DNA of 64,000 bases from Halopseudomonas oceani (GCF_002903165.1 NZ_PPSK01000009.1:62001-126000), one strand, 5' to 3'; counted from the stretch's first letter, positions 16,572 through 29,254 are shown. The notes: generated from the sequence alone by a model not told the origin. Numbers and translations are program-made.

Positions 16572-18344
16572 ATGTCTACTATTCGCACACTGACTTTTGA
16601 TGCCATCATCGTAGGTGGTGGTGGTGCTGGCATGCGCGCTGCGCTGCAGCTGGCTCAAGGTGGTCACAAGACTGCTGTGGTAACCAAGGTATTCCCGACT
16701 CGCTCGCACACCGTTTCGGCTCAAGGTGGTATCACCTGCGCCATCGCTTCTGCTGATCCGAATGACGATTGGCGCTGGCACATGTACGACACCGTCAAGG
16801 GCTCCGACTATATCGGTGACCAGGACGCTATCGAATACATGTGTTCTGTCGGCCCGGAAGCGGTCTTCGAGCTTGAGCACATGGGACTGCCGTTCTCCCG
16901 TACTGAAACCGGTCGTATCTACCAGCGTCCGTTCGGCGGTCAGTCCAAAGGTCCGGATAACCCGACTCAGGCTGCCCGTACCTGTGCTGCCGCTGACCGT
17001 ACCGGTCACGCTCTGCTGCACACCCTGTATCAGAACAACGTCAAGCACAACACCTCGTTCCTGAACGAGTGGTATGCCGTTGATCTGGTCAAGAACCAGG
17101 ACGGCGCTGTCGTTGGCGTTATTGCCATCTGCATCGAAACCGGCGAGACCGTGTACATCCGTGCCAAGGCAACTGTGCTGGCTACCGGTGGCGCTGGTCG
17201 TATCTATGCCTCTACTACCAACGCCCTGATCAACACTGGTGACGGTGTCGGTATGGCCCTGCGTGCTGGCGTGCCGGTGCAGGACATCGAAATGTGGCAG
17301 TTCCACCCGACCGGTATCGCCGGCGCTGGTGTACTGGTCACCGAGGGTTGCCGTGGTGAGGGTGGTTACCTGATCAACGCTCACGGCGAGCGTTTCATGG
17401 AACGTTATGCTCCGAACGCGAAAGACCTGGCTGGTCGCGACGTTGTCGCGCGCTCCATGGTCAAAGAGATTCTGGCCGGCAACGGCGTTGGTCCGAACAA
17501 GGATCACGTACTGCTGAAGCTGGATCACCTGGGCGAAGAAGTGCTGCACAGCCGTCTGCCGGGTATCTGTGAACTGTCCAAGACCTTCGCGCACGTTGAT
17601 CCGGTTACTGCTCCGGTTCCGGTTGTACCGACCTGCCACTACATGATGGGTGGTGTTGCTACCAACATCCACGGTCAGGCAATCACTCAGGACGCTAACG
17701 GCAACGACAAGATCGTCGAAGGTCTGTTCGCTGTTGGTGAGGTCGCTTGCGTATCCGTGCACGGTGCGAACCGTCTGGGCGGTAACTCGCTGCTCGACCT
17801 GGTTGTCTTCGGTCGCGCTGCCGGTCTGCACCTGGAGTCTGCTCTGAAGGACGGTATCGAGTACCGCGGTGCGTCCGAGTCCGATATCGACGCCTCCCTG
17901 GCGCGTCTGTCCGGTCTGAACGAACGTACCACTGGCGAAGACGTTGCTCCGCTTCGTAAAGAACTGCAGAACTGCATGCAAAACTATTTCGGTGTATTCC
18001 GTACTGGTGAATACATGCAGAAGGGTATTGCCCAGCTGGCTGATTTGCGTGAGCGTATCGCCAACGTCAAGATCGACGACAAGAGTCAGGCATTCAACAC
18101 CGCTCGTATCGAAGCATTGGAACTGCAGAACCTGCTGGAAGTGGCTGAAGCCACCGCGATTGCAGCTGAAGCCCGCAAGGAAAGCCGCGGTGCCCACGCT
18201 CGTGAAGATTTCGAAGATCGCGATGACGAAAACTGGCTGTGCCACAGCCTGTACATGCCCGAAACCAAGCAGCTCAACAAGCGCGCAGTTAACTTCGCGC
18301 CCAAGACTGTTCCGGCGTTCCAACCTAAAGTACGTACTTACTAA
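16572..18344 (+). CDS. sdhA: Succinate dehydrogenase flavoprotein subunit
   Basis: A 590-residue catalytic subunit of complex II that oxidises succinate to fumarate. The FAD-binding GGGGAG is at residues 15-20, and H46 in [12 protein letters not shown] is the covalent FAD site. The active-site region [21 protein letters not shown] and the C-terminal RSH-type segment ([32 protein letters not shown]) are intact. Normal length. A long open frame on the opposite strand is only a codon-usage shadow. Confidence 0.98.
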   Translation: MSTIRTLTFDAIIVGGGGAGMRAALQLAQGGHKTAVVTKVFPTRSHTVSAQGGITCAIASADPNDDWRWHMYDTVKGSDYIGDQDAIEYMCSVGPEAVFELEHMGLPFSRTETGRIYQRPFGGQSKGPDNPTQAARTCAAADRTGHALLHTLYQNNVKHNTSFLNEWYAVDLVKNQDGAVVGVIAICIETGETVYIRAKATVLATGGAGRIYASTTNALINTGDGVGMALRAGVPVQDIEMWQFHPTGIAGAGVLVTEGCRGEGGYLINAHGERFMERYAPNAKDLAGRDVVARSMVKEILAGNGVGPNKDHVLLKLDHLGEEVLHSRLPGICELSKTFAHVDPVTAPVPVVPTCHYMMGGVATNIHGQAITQDANGNDKIVEGLFAVGEVACVSVHGANRLGGNSLLDLVVFGRAAGLHLESALKDGIEYRGASESDIDASLARLSGLNERTTGEDVAPLRKELQNCMQNYFGVFRTGEYMQKGIAQLADLRERIANVKIDDKSQAFNTARIEALELQNLLEVAEATAIAAEARKESRGAHAREDFEDRDDENWLCHSLYMPETKQLNKRAVNFAPKTVPAFQPKVRTY

Positions 18345-18355
18345 GGGTGACCGAT

Positions 18356-19060
18356 ATGTTGCAAGTGAGTGTTTATCGTTACAACCCGGAGAGCGACAAC
18401 GCCCCGTACATGCAGGACTTTCAGGTTGATACCGACGGCAAGGACATCATGGTTCTTGACGTGCTGGCCCTGATCAAGGAACAGGACGGTGGTTTCTCCT
18501 ACCGTCGTTCCTGCCGCGAGGGTGTTTGTGGCTCTGATGGTATGAACATCAACGGCAAGAACGGCCTGGCGTGCATCACGCCGCTGTCCGCTGTGGTCAA
18601 GAACAACAAGCTTGTTCTGCGTCCGCTGCCTGGTTTGCCGGTAATTCGTGACTTGGTTGTAGATATGAGCATCTTCTACAAGCAGTACGAAAAAATTCAG
18701 CCGTATCTGCAAAACGACACGCCGGCGCCTGCTATCGAGCGTCTGCAGTCACCCGAAGAGCGGGAAAAGCTGGACGGCCTGTACGAGTGTATTCTCTGTG
18801 CATGCTGCTCTACTGCCTGTCCTTCTTTCTGGTGGAACCCGGACAAGTTCATCGGCCCGGCTGGTCTGCTGCAAGCTTACCGCTTCCTGGCGGACAGCCG
18901 TGATGAAAAGACCGACGAGCGTCTGGCGTCCCTGGATGATCCGTTCAGCGTATTTCGCTGCCGCGGCATCATGAACTGCGTGAATGTGTGCCCGAAGGGT
19001 CTGAATCCGACCCGCGCTATTGGACACATCCGCAACATGCTGCTGCAAAGTGGTACCTGA
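18356..19060 (+). CDS. sdhB: Succinate dehydrogenase iron-sulfur subunit
   Basis: A 234-residue electron-transfer subunit. The plant-type [2Fe-2S] ligands lie in SCREGVCGSDGMNINGKNGL plus the following AC, the [4Fe-4S] and [3Fe-4S] ligands in CILCACCSTACP and CRGIMNCVNVCPKGLNP. I chose the ATG at 18356, preceded by AAGGGTGA, since homologues start MLQVSVYRYNP; a GTG at 18347 is in frame. It ends the sdh operon, and a strong terminator follows. Confidence 0.97.
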   Translation: MLQVSVYRYNPESDNAPYMQDFQVDTDGKDIMVLDVLALIKEQDGGFSYRRSCREGVCGSDGMNINGKNGLACITPLSAVVKNNKLVLRPLPGLPVIRDLVVDMSIFYKQYEKIQPYLQNDTPAPAIERLQSPEEREKLDGLYECILCACCSTACPSFWWNPDKFIGPAGLLQAYRFLADSRDEKTDERLASLDDPFSVFRCRGIMNCVNVCPKGLNPTRAIGHIRNMLLQSGT

Positions 19061-19369
19061 TCGGCTGAAATTGCATTAAGTTGGCCTGTGCCGGCTCCTG
19101 CCATAGGGAGCCGGACAGTTTTTTAACGAATCGCAGCCCAAAAAGCAGCGATTTGTATGTACCTAAACCAGCAGGGGCACTCGGGTAACACCCGAACTAT
19201 CTGTCGGGGCCGGCAATTTTCCGTTTGACGGAATAGGTGGCGGCAGGATTTGAGGCAGCGACACTGCCCCCAAATCAACGCCAGCAGTTTCGCGCGGATG
19301 GCTGAGTTTTTACTCGCCAATTAATGGTCTTTGCGCCAGGTGGTGTCCCCTTATAGAGGGTGACCAAGC
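19061..19369. other. sdhB-sucA intergenic region
   Basis: A 309-base gap. It holds the terminator at 19091-19124 and then about 240 bases leading to sucA. I see no gene and no clear consensus promoter there, although sucA probably has its own promoter as well as readthrough from sdh. Confidence 0.5.
19091..19124 (+). terminator. Intrinsic terminator after sdhB
   Basis: CCGGCTCC (19091-19098) pairs with GGAGCCGG (19107-19114) around an eight-base loop, followed by ACAG and six T. It should reduce transcription from sdh into sucA. Confidence 0.85.
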
Positions 19370-22207
19370 ATGCCAGACAGCGTAATGCAGCAGCTGTGGA
19401 GCACCTCTCACCTTGACGGTGGGAATGCGTCCTATGTTGAAGAGCTTTATGAGCTCTATCTGCAAGATCCGAACAGTGTTTCCGAAGAGTGGCGTAGCTA
19501 TTTCCAAAAGCTGCCCCAGGTAAACGGTCACGCCGGTTCGGACGTTCCTCACTCCGCGATTCGCGACCAATTTCTCCTTCTCGCCAAGAGCAATCGTCGT
19601 CCGCAGGCTGTCAGCGGCGGCGCCGTCAGCAGCGAACACGAAAAGAAGCAGATTGATGTCCTACGCCTGATTCAGGCTTTCCGGATGCGTGGCCATCAGG
19701 CCTCGAATCTGGATCCGCTGGGACTCTGGAAACGCGAAGAAATCGTCGATCTGACACTGGCCGACTACGGCCTGACTGAAGCCGACCTGGACACCGTGTT
19801 CCGTACCGGCGAGATGCATATCGGTAAGGACGAGGCTACGCTGCGCGACATTCTGGATGCGCTGAAGTCCACGTACTGCTCGACCTTCGGGGCCGAGTAC
19901 ATGCACATCGTCGACTCAACCCAGCGTCGCTGGTTCCAGCAGCGCATGGAGAGTGTACGTGGCAAGCCGCAGCTCGGCGCAGATACCAAGCGTCATTTGC
20001 TGGAGCGCCTGACTGCTGCTGAAGGTCTGGAAAAGTATCTGGGCACCAAGTACCCCGGCACCAAACGCTTTGGTGTGGAAGGTGGCGAGAGCCTGATTCC
20101 GATGCTGGACGAAATCATTCAGCGGTCCGGCTCCTATGGTACTCAGGAAGTTGTGCTTGGCATGGCCCACCGTGGTCGCCTGAACGTCCTGGTCAATACC
20201 CTCGGCAAGAACCCCCGCGACCTGTTCGACGAGTTCGAAGGCAAGAAGAAGGTCGATATGGGGTCTGGTGACGTGAAGTATCACCAGGGCTTCTCCTCTA
20301 ACGTCATGACCTCCGGTGGCGAAGTTCATCTTGCGCTGGCGTTCAACCCGTCTCACCTGGAGATTGTCTCTCCGGTGGTGGAAGGTTCCGTGCGTGCCCG
20401 TCAGGACCGTCGCCTGGATGTCACCGGTGACAAGGTACTGCCGATCAGCATCCATGGTGACGCGGCGTTTGCGGGGCAGGGTGTGGTCATGGAGACATTC
20501 CAGATGTCCCAGACCCGTGCCTACAAGACCGGCGGCACAATCCACATCGTCATTAACAACCAGGTTGGTTTTACCACCAGCCGTCAGGACGATGCGCGCT
20601 CCACCGAGTACTGTACCGACGTCGCCAAGATGATTCAGGCGCCGATTTTCCACGTCAATGGCGACGACCCGGAAGCGGTTCTGTTCGTCACTCAACTGGC
20701 CGTTGATTACCGCATGCAGTTCAAGCGTGACGTCGTCATCGATATGGTCTGCTACCGTCGTCGCGGCCACAACGAGGCCGACGAGCCGTCCGGTACCCAG
20801 CCGCTGATGTACGAAGTGATCACCAAGCACGCGACTACCCGTGAGCTGTACGCCGAGCGTCTGGTCGCCGAGGGTGTGCTGAGCAAGGAAGACGTTCAGG
20901 ATTACTTCGAGGAATACCGCAACGCGCTGGATAACGGTGACCACGTGGTCAAGAGCTTGGTCAAGGAGCCGGACAGCAGTTCGTTTGTTGACTGGGCGCC
21001 TTATCTGAACCACAAATGGACTGCGCGTCACGACACCAGCTTTGACCTGAAAACCCTGCAGGAACTGGCTAACCGCCTGACTGATCTGCCGGATGGCCTA
21101 GTATTGCAGCGTCAGGTTGGCAAGATTGTTGAAGACCGACGCAAGATGGCTGCCGGTGCGCTCGCTCTGAACTGGGGTTTCGCCGAGACCATGGCGTACG
21201 CCACGCTGCTGCACGAAGGTCACCCGGTGCGCATCACCGGTCAGGACGTCGGTCGTGGTACTTTCTCGCACCGTCATGCCGTGCTGCACAGTCAGAACGA
21301 TGGCCGCGCCTATGTGCCGCTGCGCAAGCTGAGCGACAACCAGCCGCGTTTCGATATTTACGACTCGCTGCTCTCCGAAGAAGCCGTGCTGGCGTTCGAA
21401 TACGGCTACGCGACGACCACGCCGAACGCACTGGTTATCTGGGAAGCCCAGTTTGGTGACTTCTTCAACGGTGCTCAGGTGGTGGTTGATCAGTTCATTA
21501 CCAGTGGTGAGCACAAATGGGGGCGTCTGTGTGGTCTGACCATGCTGCTGCCACACGGGTACGAAGGGCAGGGCCCGGAGCACTCGTCTGCACGTCTTGA
21601 GCGCTTCCTGCAATTGAGCGCCGAGCACAACATTCAGGTGTGTGTACCCTCAACGCCTGCTCAGGTTTATCACATGCTGCGCCGTCAGGTCATTCGTCCG
21701 CTGCGCAAGCCGCTGATCGCCCTGACACCGAAATCATTGCTGCGCCACAAGCTCGCTACCTCGACGCTGGAAGAGCTGGCCGAAGGCTCCTTCCAGACTG
21801 TGATCCCCGAGATCGATGCAATCGATCCGAAGAAGGTGGATCGCGTGATCATGTGTAGCGGCAAGGTGTACTACGACCTGCTGGAGAAGCGTCGCAACGA
21901 AGAGCTGGATAACGCCGTTGTGATTCGTATCGAGCAGCTGTATCCGTTCCCTGAAGATGACTTGGCTGATGCACTGGCACCTTACAAAAACCTGAAGAAG
22001 GTTGTCTGGTGTCAGGAAGAGCCGATGAACCAGGGTGCCTGGTACTGCAGCCAGCATCACATGCGTCGGGTCGTTGCTCAGCACAAGACCAAGAATCTGT
22101 ATCTGGACTACGCTGGACGTGAGGCTTCTGCCGCGCCTGCCTGCGGCCATCCTTCCATGCACGCCGAACAGCAGGAAAAACTCCTGCAAGACGCCTTTAC
22201 CGTCTGA
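19370..22207 (+). CDS. sucA: 2-oxoglutarate dehydrogenase E1 component
   Basis: A 945-residue thiamine-diphosphate enzyme that decarboxylates 2-oxoglutarate and passes the succinyl group to SucB. The N-terminal segment (QQLWSTSHLDGGNASYVEEL) is the E2-binding region of the family. The ThDP core shows MAHRGRLNVLVNTLGK, SIHGDAAFAGQGVV (the GD of the ThDP motif) and INNQVGFTTS. The transketolase-like C-terminal half includes RITGQDVGRGTFSHRHAVLH and the GYEGQGPEHSSARLERFLQL motif. AGGGTGA precedes the ATG. First gene of sucAB-lpdG-sucCD. Confidence 0.98.
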   Translation: MPDSVMQQLWSTSHLDGGNASYVEELYELYLQDPNSVSEEWRSYFQKLPQVNGHAGSDVPHSAIRDQFLLLAKSNRRPQAVSGGAVSSEHEKKQIDVLRLIQAFRMRGHQASNLDPLGLWKREEIVDLTLADYGLTEADLDTVFRTGEMHIGKDEATLRDILDALKSTYCSTFGAEYMHIVDSTQRRWFQQRMESVRGKPQLGADTKRHLLERLTAAEGLEKYLGTKYPGTKRFGVEGGESLIPMLDEIIQRSGSYGTQEVVLGMAHRGRLNVLVNTLGKNPRDLFDEFEGKKKVDMGSGDVKYHQGFSSNVMTSGGEVHLALAFNPSHLEIVSPVVEGSVRARQDRRLDVTGDKVLPISIHGDAAFAGQGVVMETFQMSQTRAYKTGGTIHIVINNQVGFTTSRQDDARSTEYCTDVAKMIQAPIFHVNGDDPEAVLFVTQLAVDYRMQFKRDVVIDMVCYRRRGHNEADEPSGTQPLMYEVITKHATTRELYAERLVAEGVLSKEDVQDYFEEYRNALDNGDHVVKSLVKEPDSSSFVDWAPYLNHKWTARHDTSFDLKTLQELANRLTDLPDGLVLQRQVGKIVEDRRKMAAGALALNWGFAETMAYATLLHEGHPVRITGQDVGRGTFSHRHAVLHSQNDGRAYVPLRKLSDNQPRFDIYDSLLSEEAVLAFEYGYATTTPNALVIWEAQFGDFFNGAQVVVDQFITSGEHKWGRLCGLTMLLPHGYEGQGPEHSSARLERFLQLSAEHNIQVCVPSTPAQVYHMLRRQVIRPLRKPLIALTPKSLLRHKLATSTLEELAEGSFQTVIPEIDAIDPKKVDRVIMCSGKVYYDLLEKRRNEELDNAVVIRIEQLYPFPEDDLADALAPYKNLKKVVWCQEEPMNQGAWYCSQHHMRRVVAQHKTKNLYLDYAGREASAAPACGHPSMHAEQQEKLLQDAFTV

Positions 22208-22243
22208 GCTACGCCAGACAACAGAGATTAATAAGGATCGACA

Positions 22244-23464
22244 ATGGCTATTGAAATCAAAGCCCCTACTTTTCCGGAATCAGTTGCTGACGGCACGGTT
22301 GCCACTTGGCACAAACAGCCTGGCGATGCGGTAAAGCGCGACGAACTGCTGGTTGATATCGAGACCGACAAAGTTGTAATGGAAGTACTGGCAGAAGCTG
22401 ATGGCGTAATGGGTGACATCGCCAAGGCTGAAGGGGATACCGTGCTCAGCGGCGAAGTGCTGGGCACCCTGAAAGCTGGCGAAAAAGCGGCTGCGCCGGC
22501 CGCCAAACCTGCCGAAAGCAAGGCTGAGGCAGCCCCCGAAGCCGAGGCGGGCGGTGAAGAACCGCTGCTGTCGCCGGCTGCACGCAAACTGGCCGAAGAG
22601 AACGGCCTTGCCGCTGCCGACATCACCGGCTCCGGTAAGGGTGGGCGCGTCACCAAGGAAGACGTGCTGAACGCCATCGAAGCCAAGAAGAACGCGCCGG
22701 CTGCCAAGCCTGCTGCGGCACCGGCTGCACCGGCTGCGGCTGTTGCCGTAGCTGAAGGTGATCGCGTCGAGAAGCGCGTGCCGATGACTCGCCTGCGCGC
22801 CCGGATCGCTGAGCGTCTGGTTGACGCCCAGTCCAGCATGGCCATGTTGACCACCTTTAACGAGGTCAACATGAAGCCGATCATGGATCTGCGCAGCAAG
22901 TACAAGGATCTATTCGAGAAGAAGCACAATGGCGTACGTCTGGGCTTCATGTCCTTCTTTGTCAAGGCAGCTACCGAAGCGCTCAAGCGCTATCCGGCGG
23001 TCAACGCCTCGATCGACGGCAACGATGTTGTCTACCACGGTTATCAGGATATCGGCGTAGCCGTATCCAGCGACCGCGGTCTGGTTGTGCCGATTCTGCG
23101 TAACACCGAGAGCATGGGCCTGGCGGACATCGAAGGCACCATCGCTGATTACGGCCGCAAGGCACGTGATGGCAAGCTGACCATGGAAGAGATGACTGGC
23201 GGTACGTTCACCATCTCCAACGGTGGCGTGTTTGGCTCGCTGGTTTCCACCCCGATCGTCAACCCCCCGCAGGCTGCCATTCTGGGCATGCACAAGATCC
23301 AGGACCGTCCGATGGCGGTTAACGGTCAGGTCGTCATTCTGCCGATGATGTATCTGGCGCTGTCCTACGACCACCGCCTGATCGACGGCAAGGAAGCAGT
23401 GAGCTTCCTGGTTGCCATCAAGGACCTGCTGGAAGACCCGGCTCGTCTGCTGCTGGACGTTTGA
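22244..23464 (+). CDS. sucB: Dihydrolipoyl succinyltransferase, E2 of 2-oxoglutarate dehydrogenase
   Basis: A 406-residue E2 core. The lipoyl domain is at residues 1-75 with the lipoylated lysine K43 in [10 protein letters not shown]. An Ala/Pro/Glu-rich linker follows, then the peripheral-subunit-binding domain ([22 protein letters not shown]), a second Ala/Pro linker, and the catalytic domain ending in [14 protein letters not shown] with its catalytic His and Asp. It starts 36 bases after sucA in the same operon. Confidence 0.98.
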   Translation: MAIEIKAPTFPESVADGTVATWHKQPGDAVKRDELLVDIETDKVVMEVLAEADGVMGDIAKAEGDTVLSGEVLGTLKAGEKAAAPAAKPAESKAEAAPEAEAGGEEPLLSPAARKLAEENGLAAADITGSGKGGRVTKEDVLNAIEAKKNAPAAKPAAAPAAPAAAVAVAEGDRVEKRVPMTRLRARIAERLVDAQSSMAMLTTFNEVNMKPIMDLRSKYKDLFEKKHNGVRLGFMSFFVKAATEALKRYPAVNASIDGNDVVYHGYQDIGVAVSSDRGLVVPILRNTESMGLADIEGTIADYGRKARDGKLTMEEMTGGTFTISNGGVFGSLVSTPIVNPPQAAILGMHKIQDRPMAVNGQVVILPMMYLALSYDHRLIDGKEAVSFLVAIKDLLEDPARLLLDV

Positions 23465-23528
23465 TCGGTAACACGGGTTTTCCGCAGTAGATTACTCGCC
23501 CGGCACCTAGTGCCGGGCTCCGCTTTGA

Positions 23529-24992
<1,464 letters not shown>

Positions 24993-25011
24993 TATAGCGC
25001 GCTGACCCGGC

Positions 25012-25036
25012 GGTCGCAGTGCGACAGTCGGGTCAA
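25012..25036 (+). other. Hairpin after lpdG, no T run
   Basis: GACCCG and CGGGTC enclose an inner GTCGC/GCGAC stem with a three-base loop. The hairpin stands in the 293-base gap between lpdG and sucC. Without a T run it is a weak terminator candidate at best; it could be an mRNA-stabilising or processing structure. I see no gene in this gap. Confidence 0.4.
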
Positions 25037-25285
25037 CGGCGCAGCTTAAAGGACAACTTTGGCCGAGCAATCGGCCAGGCCACGATAGGGTGGTCAGCCG
25101 TGTTGCCGGATGCCGGTTTGCCCGTCACGAGCCCGTCGAAAAGGGCGAGTGCAGGTAGCAGGGCATGTAAAGGATGAGACATGTGCGGGTCAGCAGGTCT
25201 CCGGCAGAACGGCATTGGTGGTTACGGTCCCCTAGGACAGTGGCTATAAAACGTAATTCCTACACGATCAAAACGGTAGAAAAGC

Positions 25286-26452
25286 ATGAATCTTCACGAA
25301 TATCAGGGGAAGCAGCTGTTCGCTGAATACGGCCTTCCAGTATCCAAGGGTTTTGCTGTCGACACTCCGGAAGAAGCGGCTGAAGCCTGTGACAAGATTG
25401 GCGGCGACATGTGGGTCGTCAAGGCTCAGGTTCACGCTGGTGGCCGCGGTAAAGCCGGCGGTGTAAAGCTGGTCAAGAGCAAGGAAGATGCAAAAGCCTT
25501 CGCCGAGAAGTGGCTGGGTCAGCGTCTGGTTACTTACCAGACAGATGCCAATGGTCAGCCGGTCAGCAAGATTCTGGTTGAGTCCTGCACCGACATCGCC
25601 AAGGAACTGTACCTGGGCGCGGTAGTTGATCGTTCCACTCGCCGTATCGTCTTCATGGCCTCCACCGAAGGTGGTGTCGAGATCGAGAAGGTTGCGGAAG
25701 AAACCCCCGAGAAGATCCTCAAGGCAACCATCGACCCGCTGGTTGGCCCGCAGCCCTATCAGGGCCGTGAGCTGGCATTCAAGCTGGGCCTCGAAGGCGA
25801 CCAGATCAAGCAGTTCACCAACATTTTCGTAGGCCTGGGCAAGCTGTTTGCCGACTACGACCTGGCTCTGCTGGAAATCAACCCGCTGGTGATCAAGGAA
25901 GACGGCAACCTGCATTGCCTGGACGCCAAGATCAACATCGATGGCAACGCCATGTATCGTCAGCCCAAGCTGCGCGCCATGCACGATCCGTCTCAGGACG
26001 ATCCGCGTGAAGCCCACGCTGCCAAGTTCGAACTGAACTACGTTGCTCTGGAAGGCAATATCGGCTGCATGGTCAACGGTGCCGGTCTGGCCATGGGCAC
26101 CATGGACATCGTCAACCTGCACGGCGGCAAGCCGGCCAACTTCCTGGACGTGGGCGGCGGCGCGACCAAAGAGCGCGTTACCGAAGCGTTCAAGATCATT
26201 CTGTCCGACTCCAACGTACAGGCCGTTCTGGTTAACATCTTCGGCGGTATCGTACGCTGCGACATGATTGCTGAAGGCATCATCGGCGCCGTTAAAGAAG
26301 TAGGCGTTAAGGTACCGGTTGTTGTTCGTCTGGAAGGCAACAACGCCGATCTCGGCGCCAAGGTACTGGCCGAGAGTGGCCTGAACATCATCGCTGCAAC
26401 CAGTCTGACCGACGCTGCCCAGCAAGTCGTCAAGGCCGCGGAGGGTAAATAA
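25286..26452 (+). CDS. sucC: Succinyl-CoA synthetase (ADP-forming) beta subunit
   Basis: A 388-residue subunit with an ATP-grasp domain (residues 1-240; [20 protein letters not shown] is the nucleotide-side loop) and a C-terminal CoA-ligase-like domain ([35 protein letters not shown]). With SucD it converts succinyl-CoA to succinate and makes ATP. N-terminus [20 protein letters not shown] is highly typical. The stop codon overlaps the start of sucD (TAATG). Confidence 0.98.
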   Translation: MNLHEYQGKQLFAEYGLPVSKGFAVDTPEEAAEACDKIGGDMWVVKAQVHAGGRGKAGGVKLVKSKEDAKAFAEKWLGQRLVTYQTDANGQPVSKILVESCTDIAKELYLGAVVDRSTRRIVFMASTEGGVEIEKVAEETPEKILKATIDPLVGPQPYQGRELAFKLGLEGDQIKQFTNIFVGLGKLFADYDLALLEINPLVIKEDGNLHCLDAKINIDGNAMYRQPKLRAMHDPSQDDPREAHAAKFELNYVALEGNIGCMVNGAGLAMGTMDIVNLHGGKPANFLDVGGGATKERVTEAFKIILSDSNVQAVLVNIFGGIVRCDMIAEGIIGAVKEVGVKVPVVVRLEGNNADLGAKVLAESGLNIIAATSLTDAAQQVVKAAEGK

Positions 26453-27333
26453 TGAGCATCCTGATTAACAAAGACACCAAGGTCATCTGCCAGGGCTTCA
26501 CCGGCTCGCAGGGCACTTTCCACTCCGAGCAGGCGATTGCCTACGGCACCAAGATGGTTGGTGGCGTAACACCGGGCAAGGGCGGTACCACTCACCTGGG
26601 TCTGCCGGTGTTCAACACCGTTGCCGAAGCAGTTGAAGTAACTGGCGCCGAAGCCAGCGTGATCTACGTTCCGGCTCCGTTCTGCAAGGACTCCATCCTT
26701 GAAGCGGCCAACAGCGGCATCAAGCTGATTGTCTGCATCACCGAAGGCATCCCGACGCTGGACATGCTGGATGCCAAGGTCAAGTGTGACGAGCTAGGTG
26801 TACGTCTGATCGGCCCGAACTGCCCGGGTGTTATCACCCCCGGCGAGTGCAAGATCGGTATCATGCCGGGCCACATCCACCTGCCGGGCAAGGTCGGTAT
26901 CGTATCTCGCTCCGGCACCCTGACCTATGAAGCGGTCAAGCAGACCACTGACGCCGGCTTCGGTCAGTCCACTTGCGTTGGTATCGGTGGTGACCCGATC
27001 CCGGGTTCCAACTTCATCGACATCCTGAAGATGTTCCAGGAAGATCCGGCGACCGAAGCGATTGTCATGATCGGTGAGATCGGCGGTAGCGCTGAAGAAG
27101 AAGCGGCTGCGTTCATCAAGGCCAACGTCACCAAGCCGGTTGTTTCCTACATCGCTGGTGTTACTGCTCCGGCAGGCAAGCGTATGGGTCACGCTGGTGC
27201 GATCATCTCCGGCGGTAAGGGCACTGCAGACGAGAAGTTTGCTGCTCTGGAAGACGCAGGCGTTAAAACTGTTCGCTCGCTGGCCGAAATCGGCGCTGCG
27301 CTGGCAGAACTGACTGGCTGGACCATGAAGTAA
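26452..27333 (+). CDS. sucD: Succinyl-CoA synthetase alpha subunit
   Basis: A 293-residue subunit with an N-terminal CoA-binding Rossmann domain ([17 protein letters not shown]) and a C-terminal domain carrying the phosphorylated histidine H247 in [14 protein letters not shown]. The segment [19 protein letters not shown] is typical. It is translationally coupled to sucC and closes the TCA operon; a strong terminator follows 27 bases later. Confidence 0.98.
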   Translation: MSILINKDTKVICQGFTGSQGTFHSEQAIAYGTKMVGGVTPGKGGTTHLGLPVFNTVAEAVEVTGAEASVIYVPAPFCKDSILEAANSGIKLIVCITEGIPTLDMLDAKVKCDELGVRLIGPNCPGVITPGECKIGIMPGHIHLPGKVGIVSRSGTLTYEAVKQTTDAGFGQSTCVGIGGDPIPGSNFIDILKMFQEDPATEAIVMIGEIGGSAEEEAAAFIKANVTKPVVSYIAGVTAPAGKRMGHAGAIISGGKGTADEKFAALEDAGVKTVRSLAEIGAALAELTGWTMK

Positions 27334-27360
27334 GCGTCATTGGTCACAGGTAGTGACAAG

Positions 27361-27386
27361 ACCCCGCTTCGGCGGGGTTTTGTTTT
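27361..27386 (+). terminator. Intrinsic terminator after sucD
   Basis: ACCCCGC pairs with GCGGGGT around a stable TTCG tetraloop, followed by TTTGTTTTAT. It ends the suc operon before the DUF4153 gene. Confidence 0.92.
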
Positions 27387-27448
27387 ATCTGCCATGCTTT
27401 TTATGCACGTTGGCAGGAACGGACGCGTTGCGCGCAGGAAGAGTTCAC

Positions 27449-29254
27449 ATGAAAGCTTTTGACCGGATCAGTGTGTTGCATCTGATGGTGGGCGGCTTGC
27501 AGGCCATGTTGGCCTATGGTTTGTATCAGTCGGCAGAGTTGCACGTCTGGCCTGCCACCCATGCTGCGGCCTATATTCCGCTGTTCATGGTCATGATCTT
27601 TCTGCCGCTGAGTTTCTACTGCGCCAGCGAGGCAACGGCGGTGCGGCGTTGGTTGCTGAGTATTGGCGTTGCGCTGGTAACCGCGCTGATTGGCCTGCAT
27701 CAAGGGCTGACAGCCAGCAGCCTGGGGCGACGAAGTGATGCCGCGGGCTGGACGCCGGCGCAGGTGGGTGATTATCTCGCGCCAGCTCTGATTCTGGGGA
27801 TCGTTGCCTTTCTGCTGGTGCCTGCGCTGGCCCTTTTGCAGCGGGGCAGGTGGCGTATTGATTATGCGCGCTGGGTAGATGCGTTGCTGCGCAACGCGCT
27901 GTTGCTCGCTCAATCCGCGCTGGTGCTGGCTTTGTTCTGGGGCGTTCTGGCCTCGGCGGCCGGGCTGTTCAAGTTGATTGAGTTGCGCTTTCTGTCCGAT
28001 CTGATAGAGCAGGCCTGGTTCTCCATTCCTTTGAGTACCCTGGTGTTTTCCCACGCCGTGTCGGTTGTTGTGCGCACGCACCGGGTGACTGACTTTGTGT
28101 ATCAGCGTTCGCAGCAGCTATGTGGCTGGCTGTATCCCTTGGCCGCGTTGCTGGGGATTTGCTTTGTTGCGAGCTGGGGTGTGCAGGGCATTGATCGCCT
28201 GCTGTCGACGGGGCGAGCGGCAACGCTGTTGCTGTGGTTTGCGGCGCTAAGTTTGTTGCTCCTCAACCTTGCCTCCCGTGGGGGCGCGCAAATGACCTCA
28301 CGGCATCGGGCAATGCGCCTTCTCACCGCGGTTGGCAAGCTGGCCTTGCTCCCGATGGTGATCGTTGCGGGCTACTCTCTAAGCCTGCGTATCGACCAGT
28401 ATGGTCTGACGCCGGAGCGTATCTGGGCCGTGCTGGTGGTGCTGATTATCGGTTTGCTGGTCGGCGGATATGCATTGGACGCCCTGGCGACGTTGCTTGG
28501 CCGTTTGCCTGGCAGGCTTATGCCGGCGACCAACGTGCTGGCATCGGCAGCAACGGTGCTCGCGGTGGTTCTGTTGTTGGGTGGGCCGCTTGATCCACGG
28601 CGCCTGAGTGTTGATAGCCAGATGGAGCGCATGCACCGTGGGCAGGTTGATGATCAGGCGTTGATCAACTTTCTCACCAGGCAGGGGGCAGGGTACGGCG
28701 TTGCTGCTCTGATGGAGCTGGCCAGAGAGCCGGTTGATGGTGGTGGATCCTCTGCCAGGCTTGCAGCGATGGCGCTGCAGGCGTTGGGCCGAACGCGTGA
28801 CACTCGCACCCATCTGGAAGAGAAGCTGGCGTCCTTGCCGGTTTTTCCCCGGGGCGAGGTAGTGCCGCAATCGCTGCTCGACAAGTTGTTGGAGCAACCT
28901 GCCATGGCTGGCTGTCGCGCTCAGGTGGCCGATGGTAACGGTTGCCTGATATGGGCGGTGAGGTTGCAGGAAGAGGGTGAGCAGGGGTTCGTTGTGCTCA
29001 GCCGCGACGTGCAGGATGTGCCGCCATTCGGAAGAATCTGGCTGACTAACGAGCAGGGCGAGTGGCAGATGCGAGGCCGCCTCGGAGCAGCCCAATCGCT
29101 CGATGGATGCAGTTCAGCGGACTACCGCCCGGCGGCTTTGTTCGATGCGGTTGTACAGAACAAGGTAGAATTTGCCGCCAAAAAATTACGGGACGTGATT
29201 TTTGATCAGTTCCGGATTCCCACGACTATCTGGTCTGCCGGCGGTTGCCGGTAG
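27449..29254 (+). CDS. DUF4153-type polytopic membrane protein
   Basis: A 601-residue protein. Residues 10-400 contain about ten to eleven hydrophobic helices. A soluble C-terminal part of about 190 residues follows (from PLDPRRLSVDSQMERM). The helix pattern and short motifs such as HAVSVVVRTHRVTDFVYQR suggest DUF4153, a family without known function. Start taken at the ATG at 27449, preceded by AGGAAGAG; the frame is open back to 27353 across the sucD terminator, which is not credible. It sits between sucD and braB, which are adjacent in P. aeruginosa, so it is an insertion relative to that order. Confidence 0.7.
   Translation: MKAFDRISVLHLMVGGLQAMLAYGLYQSAELHVWPATHAAAYIPLFMVMIFLPLSFYCASEATAVRRWLLSIGVALVTALIGLHQGLTASSLGRRSDAAGWTPAQVGDYLAPALILGIVAFLLVPALALLQRGRWRIDYARWVDALLRNALLLAQSALVLALFWGVLASAAGLFKLIELRFLSDLIEQAWFSIPLSTLVFSHAVSVVVRTHRVTDFVYQRSQQLCGWLYPLAALLGICFVASWGVQGIDRLLSTGRAATLLLWFAALSLLLLNLASRGGAQMTSRHRAMRLLTAVGKLALLPMVIVAGYSLSLRIDQYGLTPERIWAVLVVLIIGLLVGGYALDALATLLGRLPGRLMPATNVLASAATVLAVVLLLGGPLDPRRLSVDSQMERMHRGQVDDQALINFLTRQGAGYGVAALMELAREPVDGGGSSARLAAMALQALGRTRDTRTHLEEKLASLPVFPRGEVVPQSLLDKLLEQPAMAGCRAQVADGNGCLIWAVRLQEEGEQGFVVLSRDVQDVPPFGRIWLTNEQGEWQMRGRLGAAQSLDGCSSADYRPAALFDAVVQNKVEFAAKKLRDVIFDQFRIPTTIWSAGGCR

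Noticed and set aside
16404-18323. A 639-codon open frame on the minus strand opposite sdhD and sdhA
   Set aside because: It lies entirely over strongly conserved sdh genes, has no recognisable domain, and its composition is what codon bias of sdhA produces on the complementary strand.
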